From assembly GCA_963758555.1 (NCBI GenBank), contig CAVWVW010000003.1, positions 2,108,001 through 2,172,000 of the forward strand: a stretch of DNA of 64,000 nucleotides, in the 5' to 3' direction. The position numbers and the translations under genes were made by a program. Below the pieces are notes generated by a model, which was not told the origin of the DNA, did not search any database, and saw nothing but the letters and a program-made list of their open reading frames with translations. This document shows positions 17,272 through 27,742 of the stretch, piece after piece. The DNA comes from CAIUMH01 sp963758555. GTDB lineage: Bacteria > Actinomycetota > Acidimicrobiia > Acidimicrobiales > RAAP-2. How positions within the stretch are numbered: position 1 is the first letter of the stretch; each line of letters opens with the position of its first letter.

Positions 17272-18573
17272 TGTGCTGCCTCGTGTCCCTCGAGCTCCTT
17301 GGCCCACTTCTTGCGAGCCTTCTCCTGGAGCCCCGGGATCCAGCCGGAGGGCCACATGCCCTCGGAGGGCTTGCCGTCCTTGAGCAGCTTCTTCGCCACC
17401 GTCAAGCGGTGCACCTCGGAGGGTCCATCGGCCAAGCCCATGATCGTCGAGCCGTACATCATGCCGGCCAACGGCAGCTCGTCGGTGGTCCCGAGGGCGC
17501 CGTGGACCTGCAGCGACTTCTGCGAGACGTCATGGAGCACCTGGGGGGTGAGCACCTTGATCGCCGCGATGTCGTGGCGAACGGCCTTGTAGTCCTGGAG
17601 GGTGTCGATGCGCCAGGCCACGTACATCACGAACAGGCGGAACTGCGTGATCTGGGCGTAGGAGTCGGCGATGTAGTTCTGCACTGACTGCTTGTCAGCC
17701 AGGATGCTCCCCGCCGTCTCACGGCTCAGCGCGCGCTCGACCATCATGTCGAGCGCCTTGGTGGCCTGACCCACCGTGCGCATGGCGTGGTGGATGCGGC
17801 CGCCGCCCAGCCTCGTCTGGGCGATGGCGAAGGCCTCACCCTCACCACCGAGCATGTTCTCGAGCGGCACGCGCACGTTGTCGTAGTGGATGAGGGCGTG
17901 GGAGCCATCGCCCATCTGCTCGTGGCCGTAGAGCGCTTGGTTCCGCTCGATGTTCACCCCGGGCGTGTCGGACGGGACGATGAACATCGACGCGCCGCGG
18001 TAGATCGGGACGTCCGGGTTGGTCACCGTCATCACCAAGAGGAAGCTGGCCCAGCGGGCGTTCGACGAGAAGAACTTCCATCCGTTGATGACCCACTCGT
18101 CACCGTCGCGGACCGCAGAGGTGGTGAAGACCCTCGGGTCGGCACCGCCCTGCGGCTCGGTCATCGAGTAGCACGAGACGATCTCACCGCTCAGCAGGGG
18201 CTCCAGGTAGAGCTTCTTCTGCTCGTCGGTGCCGTAGTGGGCGATGATCTCGGCGTTGCCCGTGTCAGGGGCCTGGGTGCCGAAGATCATGGGCGCCCAC
18301 CACGGAGCGCCCGAGGATCTGGTTCATCAGCGCCAGCTTCACCTGGCCGTACCCCTCACCACCGAGCTCGGGGCCGAGGTGGCACGCCCAGAGCTTCATG
18401 TCTTTGACCTTCTGCTTCATCGGAGCGATGATCTCGGCGACCACCGGGTCCATCGGTCGGACGAACGCCTGGTTGGGGAAGAGCGCATCGAGCAGCTCGA
18501 CCTCTTCGCTGACGAAGGTCTCCATCCAGTCGAGCTTCTCTTGGAACTCAGGATCGGTCTCAAACTCCCACAC
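17268..18573 (-). CDS. Acyl-CoA dehydrogenase (ACAD11-like), one frameshift near 18296
   Basis: Two overlapping frames join into one protein of about 434 aa; the span is 3n+1 bases, so one extra base explains it. The first frame runs to ILGRS; the second resumes at PMIFGTQAPDTGN, and removing one G restores GRSWWAPMIFG. Other motifs: YSMTEPQGGADPRVF, GWKFFSSNARWA and GLADGPSEVHRL. It is translationally coupled to the APH-fold kinase, so both probably handle 4-hydroxyacyl-CoA. The frameshift is probably a consensus error, given many like it over the next 20 kb. Confidence 0.85.
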
Positions 18574-18690
18574 GCGTAACGCCCCCTTGCTTCAGTGACG
18601 AGTGACGCTCACCCGTCGAAAACCACTGCTCGAGCACCTCGAGAGGTAGCCCTACATGGCTATCTCAGAAGTCCTACTCAGTTCAATTTC

Positions 18691-18703
18691 TGATACCGTA
18701 TCA
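18691..18703. promoter_or_regulatory. 13-nt palindrome in divergent promoter region, candidate operator
   Basis: TGATACCGTATCA is a perfect odd palindrome between the divergent ACAD (18573) and DUF35-thiolase (18736) genes, 33 bases before the latter start. It resembles a small dimeric repressor site. The cognate regulator is unknown. Confidence 0.45.
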
Positions 18704-18735
18704 AGTTGGGGGATGAGCGCACTGTGGGAGAGTCC

Positions 18736-20465
18736 ATGACATCGCCGGCGCCCACCGAGGGTCGCCGGATCAGCATGGAGGGGGCAACGCGACCCCTCCC
18801 CGTGGTCGATGAGACCACTGCGTTCTACTGGACCGCCGGTGCCGACGGCGTGCTGCGCTTCCAGCAGTGCCAGGGCTGTCAACGCACTCCTCCACCCTCC
18901 CCAGCCGGTCTGCCGCTACTGCCGCTCCGACGACCTTGGGGTCGACCGAGGTCGAAGGCACCGGCACGGTCATCGGCGTCAGCGTCAACCACCAACAGTG
19001 GACCCCCGCGTTCGAGCCTCCCTACGTGGTGGCGTCGATCGCCATCGACGAAGACCCCCGAGTCCACGTCCTCACCAACCTCGTCGACGTCGATCCGGAA
19101 GACGGTCGAGGTGGGCCAGCGGGTCCGCGTCCACTTCGAGCAGCACGACGACGTCTACGTCCCGCTCTTCAGCCCCGTGGCCGAGGAACCGAGGGTCGCG
19201 ACGGTCCTGCCAGAGGACGAGATCGCCCCGGGGGATCACGCCAAGCACATCCGCCCCATGGTGCGCTCCGACAAGTTCGAAGACCGGGTGCTCATCTCGG
19301 GGATCGGAGCCTCACCGATCGGCCGGCGCCTCATGGTGCCTCCCCTCACGCTTACCGTGGCTGCGGTGAAGGCCGCCGTGGCTGACGCAGGCCTCGAGCT
19401 CTCTGACATCGACGGGCTCTCGACCTATCCGGGCATGGACGTCATGGGCGGCTTCTCCGAAGGCGGCATCACTGCCTTGGAAGATGCGCTCGGCATCCGG
19501 CCGACCTGGTACAACGGCGCCTTCGAGACCTTCGGTCCGGGCGGCTCCGTCGTCGCCGCCATGCTGGCGGTGGCGGGCGGCTTGGCTCGCCACGTCGTCT
19601 GCTTCCGCACCGTCTGGCAGGCCACCTTCGCCGCCCAGCAGCGAGCGGCTCGACCCCTCGGCGGGCAGCCCCTACGCCATCGGAGCGGCGGCCAGGCGCG
19701 GGTGCCCGGGTTCGTCGGTCCCTACGGGCTGAGCTCGGCGGCGATCAACCTCGGCCTCATCGCCTCGAACTACCTCAAGCGCTACGGCGCGACGAGAGAG
19801 ACCTTGGGGTGGATCGCACTCAACGGCCGGGCCAATGCGGCGAGGAACCCCGAGGCGATCTACCGAGACCCGATGACGATGGACGACTACCTGAGCGCCC
19901 GGATGATCTCGACGCCGTTCGGGCTCTACGACTGCGACGTGCCCGCCGACGCCAGCGATCGCGGTGATCGTCTCGGCCGCCGAGACCGCGGGCGATCTGG
20001 CGTCGACGCCGGTGTTCGTCGAGGCCGTCGGCACCCAGGTCACGGAGCGCTGGGCGTGGGACCAGAGCACGATGACCCATGAGCCCCAGACGCTCGGCCC
20101 CGCCGCGCACCTCTGGATCGAGGACCTCGCTGCGCCCCGATGACGTCCAGGTCGCCGAGCTCTACGACGGCTTCACCTTCAACTGCCTCTCGTGGCTCGA
20201 GGGCCTCGGCTTCTGCGGCATCGGCGAGGCGAAGGACTTCCTCAGGGAGGGGCGAACATCGCCCCAGGGGGCATCGTCGCCCTCAACACCCACGGTGGCC
20301 AGCTCTCGGCGGGACAGGACCCATGGAATGGGCTTCATCAACGAGGCGGTCACCCAGCTGCGAGGCGACGGCGGGAGCGCACAGGTCGACGGGCGCCCAG
20401 CGTGGCCGTGGCGAGCACGGGCGGGCTGGCCCCCTCGGGTGCGCTCTTGCTCAGAGGCGAGCTAG
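18736..20465 (+). CDS. DUF35 (Zn-ribbon/OB-fold)-thiolase (Ltp/SCPx-type) fusion, many frameshifts
   Basis: Start ATG 18736 after GGGAG. Reading all three frames in turn gives one continuous protein: DETTAFYWTAGADGVLRFQQC, Zn-ribbon CQGC...CRYC, OB-fold (VIGVSVNHQQWTP, VRVHFEQHDDVYVPLF), then thiolase-like VLISGIGASPIGRR, GGFSEGGITALEDALGI, PYGLSSAAINLGLIASNYL, VAELYDGFTFNCLSWLE and LNTHGGQLS. About nine shifts are needed (near 18887, 18945, 19098, 19665, 19960, 20110, 20255, 20320, 20395). In actinobacteria DUF35 and Ltp2-type thiolases form steroid side-chain retro-aldolases, usually as separate chains; here they appear fused. It could be a decaying gene, but neighbouring genes show the same indel type. 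Confidence 0.7.
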
Positions 20466-20474
20466 GAGCGCGTG

Positions 20475-21232
20475 ATGGAGACCGATCTGACCGACCAAGC
20501 GCTGCCCGAGGACACCACAGGCCTCCTCGAAGGCCTGGTGTCCACCCGAGCGATCCGGCTCTACCACGATGAGCCCATCCCGAAAGAAGTCCTCCGGGCG
20601 GTGTGCTTCGCCGCCACGAGAGCACCGTCGGACTCGAACCGCCAATCGTTTCGCTTCCTCGTCCTCGCCGACGGACCCAAGGCAGCCACCGCCAAGGCGC
20701 TCATCGCGGCGGCTGCCCAGCAGATCTGGGACTTCAAGCGAGAGGCTGAGGGCTACACCAGCGGCTCGGGCAATGACGAGACGACGCCCAAGGGTCGGAT
20801 GAACCGCACCATGGAGCGCTACATCGAGAACCTCGATCGGGCGCCTGCGATCATCCTGCCTTGCGTCAAGCTCTCGGGCGAGGTGAGCTTCCTCGACGGT
20901 GCGTCGGTCTTCCCCGCCACCCAGAACCTCCTGCTCGCCGCCCGAGCGCTCGGGTACGGCGGCGTCATGACGACGTGGCACCTCTGGGCCGAAGCGGAGC
21001 TGCGAGACTGCTCGAGATCCCCGACGACGTCCACATCGCGGCGACCATCACGCTGGGCCGGCCGCTCGGTCACCATGGTCCGGTCAGGCGCCGCCCGCTC
21101 CCTGAGCTGATCTTCGAGGACTCCTGGGGCGAGACCGCCGACTGGGTGGTCGATCCGCCGGGGACCACCCACACCGGCCACGCCCCCAAGCGGCCGAGCA
21201 TGAGACCGAACCTGCCAGGAGGCGAGACGTGA
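20475..21232 (+). CDS. Nitroreductase-family FMN oxidoreductase, one frameshift near 21005
   Basis: About 252 aa once one missing base is restored between AEAEL and RLLEIPDDVHIAATITLG. N-terminal TRAIRLYHDEPIPKEVLRAVCFAATRAPS is the nitroreductase FMN-binding entry; FPATQNLLLAARALGYGGVMT is the conserved central helix, and LGRPLGHHGPVRRRPLPEL is the usual C-terminal FMN contact. Such enzymes reduce nitro groups, quinones or enones with NAD(P)H. The stop overlaps the next start (GTGA at 21229). A GTG at 20472 is an alternative start. Confidence 0.8.
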
Positions 21233-21713
21233 GCGAACCTGCACGCGATCTGATCTGTACCACACAGGCATCATCGTCAAGGACGTCGAGGCCTCGATGA
21301 AGCAGCTGACCGACCTCTTCGGGTACCGCTGGCTGCACCCTGTCGAGTACCCCGTTCCCGTGTGGACGCCAGAGGGTGAGTCCACAGTGACGCTCCAGAT
21401 GGTCTATTCGATCGATGAGCCCCGCCTCGAGCTGATCCGCGAGGTCCCCGACAGCCCCTGGAGCTCCAAGGGCGACACGGCCATCCATCACCTGGGCTAC
21501 TTCGTCGATGACGTGGCCGCCGCATCGAAGCTCCTTCGGACAAGGGCTGCCCGATCGAGGTGTCCGGCAACGGGGACGGCGTCCACCCCAGCGGCTTCGC
21601 CTATCACCGCTGCCCGGGAGACCTCCGCGTCGAGGTCGTGCCCGCGCGGCACGATCGAGCTGATGGAGGCGATGACCGCCAGCCTTGAGGCCGGAGAGGA
21701 ACCAAGAGAGTGA
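21229..21713 (+). CDS. VOC (glyoxalase/bleomycin-resistance fold) protein, frameshifted
   Basis: About 161 aa from GTG 21229 overlapping the preceding TGA. Readable segments are YHTGIIVKDVEASMKQLTDLF with metal ligand His, HPVEYPVPVWTPEGES, HHLGYFVDDV, then in another frame CPIEVSGNGDGVHPSGFAYH, and finally GTIELMEAMTASLEAGEE. Shifts lie near 21245, 21535 and 21650. VOC proteins are metal-dependent epimerases, dioxygenases or lyases; the pattern resembles methylmalonyl-CoA epimerase-like members. The exact activity is unclear. Confidence 0.7.
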
Positions 21714-21735
21714 TCACCACAGGGGGGAACCAGCC

Positions 21736-22666
21736 ATGAAAGCAGTCCGCAACGCACCACCAGGGGTGGAGGTCGTCGAGATCGACGAGCCAGAGGGCGA
21801 GGGAGAGCTCATCAAGATCAGCTCGGTCAGCATCTGTGCTTCCGACATGCTCTACCTCCAGTTCGGCAGCCAGCAGATCGCAGGCCATGAGTTCGCAGGC
21901 ACCCGTGAGGACGGCACACCGGTGGCCGTCGAGGCGATCTTCGGCTGCGGGCAGTGCGAGTTCTGCGAGCAAGGCAACTTCCAGTACTGCCACACCCTGA
22001 TGGAGACTGCCCTCGGGCTCAGCGCCCCGGGCGGGATGAGCGAGTACTTCCGTGCTCCGGAGCGCGTGCTGACGCCTCTCCCCCAAGGGCCTGTCGGTCC
22101 ACGACGCCTGCCTGGTCGAGCCGGCGTCGGTGGCCTGGCACGGCTGCCACAGCGGCAACGTCGGTCCCGACACCACGGTGGCCGTGGTGGGCGCGGGAGC
22201 CATCGGGATCCTGGCCACCGCTGCCGCCCAGGAGATGAACGCGGCCACGGTCGACGTGGAGGCCCGCCACCCCCACCAGCACGAGGCACGTGAGCGCATC
22301 GGCGCCGGCACCACGACCGGAGGCTACGACGTCGTCATCGAGACCGGCGGCTCCGAGAGCTCGCTGCACCGCGCCGTCGAGCTGGCTCGGCCCGGCGGGA
22401 CGGTCGTGACCATCGGCGTCTTCATCGACGTCGACTGGCCCATGCACCTGGTGTCGATGAAGGAGATCTCTCTTCGACCGTCTCTCGGCTACTGCGCCCA
22501 CCAAGGCCGCAGGGAGTTCGCCGAGGTGGCCGACATGCTGGCTCGGCGCCCCGAGCTGCCGGAGATGCTCATCTCGAAGCGCTTCCCGCTTGAAGACGCC
22601 CCTGCTGCCTACGCCGCGGCGCAGGATCGCTCAAAGGGCGTCTTCCGCATCGTCGTCGAGCCCTGA
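21736..22666 (+). CDS. Zinc-dependent alcohol dehydrogenase (MDR family), one frameshift near 22088
   Basis: About 309 aa with one extra base in a C/A-rich run. Start ATG 21736 after AGGGGGGAAC. Catalytic-zinc Cys is in SICASDMLYL, followed by IAGHEFAGTR; the structural zinc motif is CGQCEFCEQGNFQYC. After the shift come SVHDACLVEPASVAWHG, the nucleotide fold VAVVGAGAIGILA and IETGGSESSLHRAVELARPGG. It probably oxidises an alcohol intermediate of the same pathway. It is the last gene of the forward run that starts at 18736. Confidence 0.85.
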
Positions 22667-22700
22667 GCAGACGCCCTGACGGGCGGACCGCTCGGGATCG

Positions 22701-23393
22701 CTAGCCGAGGTAGGCGCCCTCGATGGTGGCGAGGTTCTTGGTCGCCTCTTCGGCCGAGCCTGACCAGGCGAGGTCACCGCGCTGGAGCACGTAGACCCGG
22801 TCAGCCACCGCCAGGGCTTGCCGAGCGAACTGCTCGACGAGCAGCACGCCCGCGCCGCGATCGGCAGCCTCTCGAAGCGCCGTCATCAGCCGCGTCACGA
22901 TGATCGGGGCCAAGCCGAGGGAGAGCTCGTCGGCGAAGAGCACGTCAGGCTCGGCGGCCAGGGCTCGAGCCGTCTGGAGCATCCGCTGCTCGCCACCGGA
23001 GAGCAGGCCGGCCTTGCGCTTCTGCAGGGGGATGAGCTCGGGGAAGAGCTCCAAGGCCTTGTCGATGGGTCCCGTGCCCAGGCGAAGGTTGTCCCGGGTG
23101 GAGAGCTGCGAGGTGATCGAGCGCTCCTCGGGGACCACGCCCAAGCCGTTGTGGATCCGCTTGTGGAGCGCTTGGGTGGTGGGCTCGCCCTTCCACTTCA
23201 CGGTGCCACCGAGGCTCGGGATGGCACCTGACATGGTGAGCAGCGAGGTGGTCTTGCCGGCACCGTTCGGCCCCAAGATGACGACGATCTCACCCTTGTG
23301 CAGCTCGAGGTTGAGGTCACGGACGCACGCCACCTTGCGGTAGCCGGCGTAGAGGCCCACAGCCTCGAGGATGGGAGCGGTCTCAGTTGGCAC
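22701..23393 (-). CDS. livF: Branched-chain amino acid-type ABC transporter ATP-binding protein
   Basis: 230 aa from GTG 23393, which lies eight bases inside the end of the upstream ATPase domain, so translation is coupled. Walker A GPNGAGKTTS, Q-loop RSITSQLS region, signature LSGGEQRMLQTARAL, Walker B VLFADELSLGLAP and the switch His region are present, with the short LivF length. It powers a HAAT-family importer with the fused permease/ATPase next door and the lipoprotein at 26240. In a catabolic setting the substrate may be an acid or amide rather than Leu/Ile/Val. Confidence 0.92.
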   Translation of the reverse strand: MPTETAPILEAVGLYAGYRKVACVRDLNLELHKGEIVVILGPNGAGKTTSLLTMSGAIPSLGGTVKWKGEPTTQALHKRIHNGLGVVPEERSITSQLSTRDNLRLGTGPIDKALELFPELIPLQKRKAGLLSGGEQRMLQTARALAAEPDVLFADELSLGLAPIIVTRLMTALREAADRGAGVLLVEQFARQALAVADRVYVLQRGDLAWSGSAEEATKNLATIEGAYLG

Positions 23394-26166
23394 CGGAAGC
23401 CACGTCCTCGCTCGGGTGAGGCTGCTCGACCTCAGAGGGATCGGGAGCGTCACCCAGGTAGGCGGCGATGACCCGTGGGTCGGTGCGGATCTCATCTGGC
23501 GTGCCCTCGGCGATCTGGAGGCCGAAGTCGATCACGACGAGCTGATCGCACACCTGGTTGAGCATCGGCACGTCGTGCTCCACGAGCAAGATGCCCATGC
23601 CCCAGTCGTCTGCCAGCCTGCGCACCGAGGTGGCGAACTCGTGGGTCTCGGTGGCGTTGAGACCAGCGGCGGGCTCGTCGAGCAAGAGCACCGACGGCTC
23701 CGTGGCGATGGACCGAGCGAGGGCGACCTGACGGCGTCGACCGTAGGGGAGCTCGGTGGGCAAGCGATCGAGCTCGTCTTCGAGCTCGAAGGTCTCGATG
23801 GCGAGCAGGGCGGCTGAGGACAGCTCGTGCTGCACCGGGTAGACCAGGTCGGTCAGATAGGCCATGGAGTCTCGGCGGTCCGAGGCAGCACGGAGGTTCT
23901 CCCGCACGGTGAGCTGGTCGAAGAGCTCGAGTGACTGGAAGGTCCTGGCCAAGCCGGCGCGAGCCCGACGGCGTGGGCTCATCTTGTCGATCCGCTGGCC
24001 GTCCATCTCGATGGTGCCATGAGCGATCGACGCGAAGCCTGTGACGGCGTCGATCAAGGTCGTCTTGCCCGCGCCGTTCGGACCCATGAGGCCCGACGAC
24101 CTGGCCCGGCTTGACCTCGAGAGAGACCTCGGAGAGGGCTTGGACGCCGCCGTAGCGGACGGTGATCCCCTTGACCGACAAGATCCGCGGCGTCACAGGC
24201 TCGACCCGGGTCACAGCCTTGGGCGAGGAGACGACGCCGCCAGAATCGGGAGCCTCGACCGGTGCTGGCTCCTCTCCCGGGGCAAGCTCTGCGGGGCCCT
24301 GGATGTGACGAAGTCGTCGGTACGCCCGCCGGGAGGGCCTTGGTCAGCCATGCGGCAAGACCGTTCGGGTACTGGATCAGCGTCGGGATCAAGAGGAGGG
24401 CGAGCACCAGGTTGATGTAGAGCAAGATCGAGCCGCTGTTGATGATCGTGCTGACGATCTGGGCAGAGACGCCACCGGCGAAGACGAAGCCGGCGAAGAG
24501 TCCGCCGATCAAGAAGCCCACGCCGCCGATGACCGTGTAGATCACGATCGAGATCGACGAGAAGACGTCGAACTGCGAGTAGTCGACGCTCGTCGAGTTG
24601 AAGGCCAAGAGCACACCGGCCAATCCAGCGATCCCGGCTGACAGGGCGAAGGCGTAGAGCTTCGCTCCGTAGACGTTGATGCCGAGCGAGGCTGCGGCGC
24701 GCTCGTTGCTCCGAACAGCGACCAATCGGCGACCAGAGCGGCCTCGCCGCAGGTTCGCGGCGGCAAGTGCCACCACGATCAGCACGATGAGACAGGCGAT
24801 GGCGTAGCGAGAGGGGTGCTTGGTGGCGTCGATGTCCCAGCCGAAGACCGATGCCGGCTTGAGGTTGGTCCCGCTGAGTCCGCCGGTGTAGGGCACGCTC
24901 TCGAACAGGACGCTCTGGAACGAGAACGCCAAGCCGAACGTGACGATGGCCAAGGTGATCCCACGCGTTCGAAGTGCAGGGAGCCCCACCAGGATGCCCA
25001 CAGGGATGGAGGCCGCCAGGCCGATCAGGAGCGAAGGGAGAAAGGGGATCCCGTGGATGGCAGAGAGCCGACCTGCCGCCCACGCCGCCCAGCCAGCGAA
25101 GGCGAACTGGGCCAGCGAGAGCTGCCCGGCGTAGCCGGTGACGACGACCAAGGAGATGCAGAGGATCCCACCGATGATCGAAACCGTCAGCGCCGTCACC
25201 CAGTTGACGGACAACGTCAAGAGCAGCACGGCCATGATGGCCGAGCCGAGGGCGATCGGGATCGGTCGGAGGATGCCTGTCCCGATCTCGGGAAGAACCT
25301 CATTGACGTGGCTGCGCAGCGGCAAGCCTCGGCCGCGGATGACCACCACCAAGATCACAACGAGGAAGGGCACGGCATCGGACCAACCCGTGGCTTGGAC
25401 CTTCGAGATGATGATCGACTGCAACATGCCGATGACGACAGCGGCGACGAAGGCGCCAGAGAAGGAGCTGAAGTTCGCCACCATGCACACGGCCAGCGCG
25501 GGGATGATGAGCAGCACCATCGAGCTGACGTTCAGGTTGATGATGGGTGAGATCAAAATGCCTGCTGCACCGGCGAGCATCGAGCCGAGCACCCAGTTGG
25601 CCGCGGCGATCACGTCGGGCGAGTGACCGGAGTACTGGGCGGCTCGCTCGTTCTCGGCCACGGCCGCGGTGACCGCGCCGAAACGGCTGTAGCGATAGAA
25701 GGCCCAGAGGGCTGACGGTGGCGATCGCTGAGATCACCAAGAGGATGAAGCGGTCCTCACCGACGGTCGCGCCCGAGATCGGGGTGACGGCACTGTCTGG
25801 GATGAAGGAGGGGACCAGGGTGACGGAGCTGCCGAGGATGATGTTCCCGAGCTGCTGGATGGCCACCATGAGGCCAAGGGTGGCGATGACCTTCGTCAAG
25901 GGGGGAGCGTTGCGAAGTGGACGCATCACCAGGAGATGGGTGAGCAGACCGACGAGACCGGTGACCAGGATCCCACCGACGATCGCCAGACCGACAGGCA
26001 GGTTGAACGAGTTGTTGAGCTTGTAATAGGTGTAGGCACCCACGAGAGCGAAGGCGCCCTGGGCGAAGTTCACGACCCCCGAGCCGCGGTAGACCACAAC
26101 GAGACCCAGGCTGATCAGGGCGTAGATGCCTCCGACGCCGAGGCCCAAGAGGGCGAAGCGGATCAC
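23383..26166 (-). CDS. LivH-LivM-LivG triple fusion (two permeases plus ATPase), three frameshifts
   Basis: From GTG 26166 the span is exactly 928 codons, yet three shifts are needed (near 25708, 24313 and 24095). LivH part: FALLGLGVGGIYALISLGL, GSGVVNFAQGAFALVGAY; after the shift ALWAFYRYSRFGAVTAAVAEN. LivM part: VVVTGYAGQLSLAQFAFAG, SNERAAASLGINVYGAKL. Then an acidic Pro-rich linker (AELAPGEEPAPVEAPDSGG) leads without stop into LivG: ILSVKGITVRYGGVQALSEV, GPNGAGKTTLID, ELPYGRRRQVALARSI, VLLLDEPAAGLN. Permease-ATPase fusions of about 900 aa are known in actinobacteria. Three +1 insertions fit the 3n length and would restore one polypeptide. Confidence 0.8.
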
Positions 26167-26176
26167 GTTAGAACAC

Positions 26177-26213
26177 CGTCCCGCCCACAAGCACCAAGCT
26201 TGTGGGCGGGACG
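26177..26213 (-). promoter_or_regulatory. Intercistronic hairpin next to the permease start
   Basis: A perfect 15-bp stem (26177-26191 / 26199-26213, loop CACCAAG) lies between the binding-protein gene and the permease GTG at 26166. On the coding strand its 3' arm ends 10 bases before the start codon and contains the only GGG-rich ribosome-site candidate (GGGCGGGAC). It may protect or attenuate the message so that binding protein exceeds permease, as often seen in importer operons. Confidence 0.7.
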
Positions 26214-26239
26214 ACGGTCATACCCGAATGACGCGTTGG

Positions 26240-27448
26240 TCACGAAATCGGGTGCAGGATGGTGACCCAGTTGGGGTCGGTCTGGACGAGCTTGCCGTTC
26301 TGGACCTGACCGTAGATGACGGACTGGTTGAACAGGCGGTTGAGGCTCGGGAAGTTGAACTCCTTGACCGTCTGGAAGCCAGCGGGGAGCAGGCCGAAGA
26401 CGTTGAAGTTGGTCAGCTGCCCCATCGCCGTCATGAGCGACGCCCGAGTGATCGGAACAGTCATGGTCCGCATCACCTGAGCTGCAGCCCAGGTGGCGAG
26501 CCAAGCGTTCTCACTTGGCTCGTCAACCAGCGCCGACGGCTCGTACTGCTTCATCTCAGCTTGGAACTTCTGGATGCCCGACAAGCTCGTGTTGGTGGAA
26601 AGCGGGAGTCCACCAGCAAGGTAGAGGCTGTTCGCCGAGTCGCCGAGGCTCTTGAGCGTCGGAGGGGTGATCGACCCGGCCGACGCAGACACTGCGGTCT
26701 TGTAGTTGCCCTGCTTTGCCACGGTCAGCCACTGGGCGAGCTGCGATGGCTCGAGCGCCAAGCCAGCGGCGTCACCCTTGGTGGCCTGCGTGACCTCAGC
26801 GGTGACGTCAGTGGCCGTCAAGGGAACCGGGATGCCTTGGAGGACGCTCAGGCCATAGGGCTTGAGCACGAGGTCGCCGAACTGGACTGCCGCAGCCGCG
26901 GCTGCGACGTCGGTGTAAGCCACCGAGATCTGCTTCTTTCCGGCGTGCTGGAGGACGGTGGTCAGCCCCGCTCCCTCTTCACCCATGAAGGGGAAGGAGT
27001 TCGACGAGGTGAACGCTGAAGTACTGACCGGGTTGGGTCCGATCAGCGGCACGCCGGCAGCAGCGAGGATCGTGTTGATCTGCTGCTGGTTGGCGTTGTA
27101 GTCGCCGACGTCGGCCACCGTCGCCGTGTTGGCCACAAGGTTGTTGGCACAGGTGGTGGCCGCAGAGACGTCAGGGACGTCCTTCGAGTCGCACACCGTA
27201 ATCTTGACGGGATGTCCCTTGATGCCGCCCGAGGCGTTGATTGCGGCAGCAGCTGCCTCGGCGCCCGAAGCAACCTCGCCTGACGGCGTGGAGCTCGTGA
27301 TCTCAGCGATCACGCCCAAGTTGATCGGCGTGCCCTTCAAGCTTGATGTCGTGGTGGTTGGCGACGAGCTGTTGCTGCTACACGCAGCGGCCAGCCCTGC
27401 CGTGAGTACCAGCACCACTGGTACTGCAAGGGTCCGGAGACTCTTCAT
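26240..27448 (-). CDS. LivK-like substrate-binding lipoprotein of the HAAT importer
   Basis: 402 aa with a lipoprotein signal: MKSLRTLAVP, hydrophobic stretch, and lipobox LAAAC with Cys23, followed by a Ser/Thr linker. The mature protein follows periplasmic-binding fold type I: INLGVIAEITSSTPSGEV, AAAINASGGIKGHPVKI (typical for LivK), CANNLVAN, IGPNPVSTSAF and LEPSQLAQWLTVAK. It captures the solute at the outer face of the membrane. It is first in the operon 27448-22701 and is followed by the hairpin. Confidence 0.93.
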   Translation of the reverse strand: MKSLRTLAVPVVLVLTAGLAAACSSNSSSPTTTTSSLKGTPINLGVIAEITSSTPSGEVASGAEAAAAAINASGGIKGHPVKITVCDSKDVPDVSAATTCANNLVANTATVADVGDYNANQQQINTILAAAGVPLIGPNPVSTSAFTSSNSFPFMGEEGAGLTTVLQHAGKKQISVAYTDVAAAAAAVQFGDLVLKPYGLSVLQGIPVPLTATDVTAEVTQATKGDAAGLALEPSQLAQWLTVAKQGNYKTAVSASAGSITPPTLKSLGDSANSLYLAGGLPLSTNTSLSGIQKFQAEMKQYEPSALVDEPSENAWLATWAAAQVMRTMTVPITRASLMTAMGQLTNFNVFGLLPAGFQTVKEFNFPSLNRLFNQSVIYGQVQNGKLVQTDPNWVTILHPIS

Positions 27449-27742
27449 CGTTCATTTCCCCCTCTTGTTTGTGTTGATCGTGGCGGCATGAAGAGCATGT
27501 GCCCTTCTCCGCTTTCCCCCCATTAGCAACCCGACTGCGAGTCAACCCTTGCACCCATCGGGACGTTCTTGTTTATACCACGTCAAACTTTGGGGTGCGA
27601 AGAATAGCGACTCAGTCGATTCGACCAAACGGGTGGTCGTTACCTTGTTCTAGCCCTCGAACTTTCGCTCGTGCAGGTCGCCGAGCGTGTGTGCCTTTGC
27701 TTCAGTGCACTGCGCCTCTCGCGCTGCGTGGTTGCTGCACCT
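27449..27742. other. 294-base gap with the presumed promoter of the Liv operon
   Basis: No gene is supported here. The stretch is less GC-rich than its surroundings (GTTTATACCACGTCAAACTT near 27571, then AGAATAGCGACTCAGTCGATTC), as expected for a promoter region of the minus-strand binding-protein gene. No clear operator was found. Confidence 0.4.

Noticed and set aside
23383..26166. Programmed ribosomal frameshifting in the Liv fusion
   Set aside because: Three shifts in one gene, no slippery heptamer or stimulatory structure recognised, and many unrelated genes nearby have the same indels.
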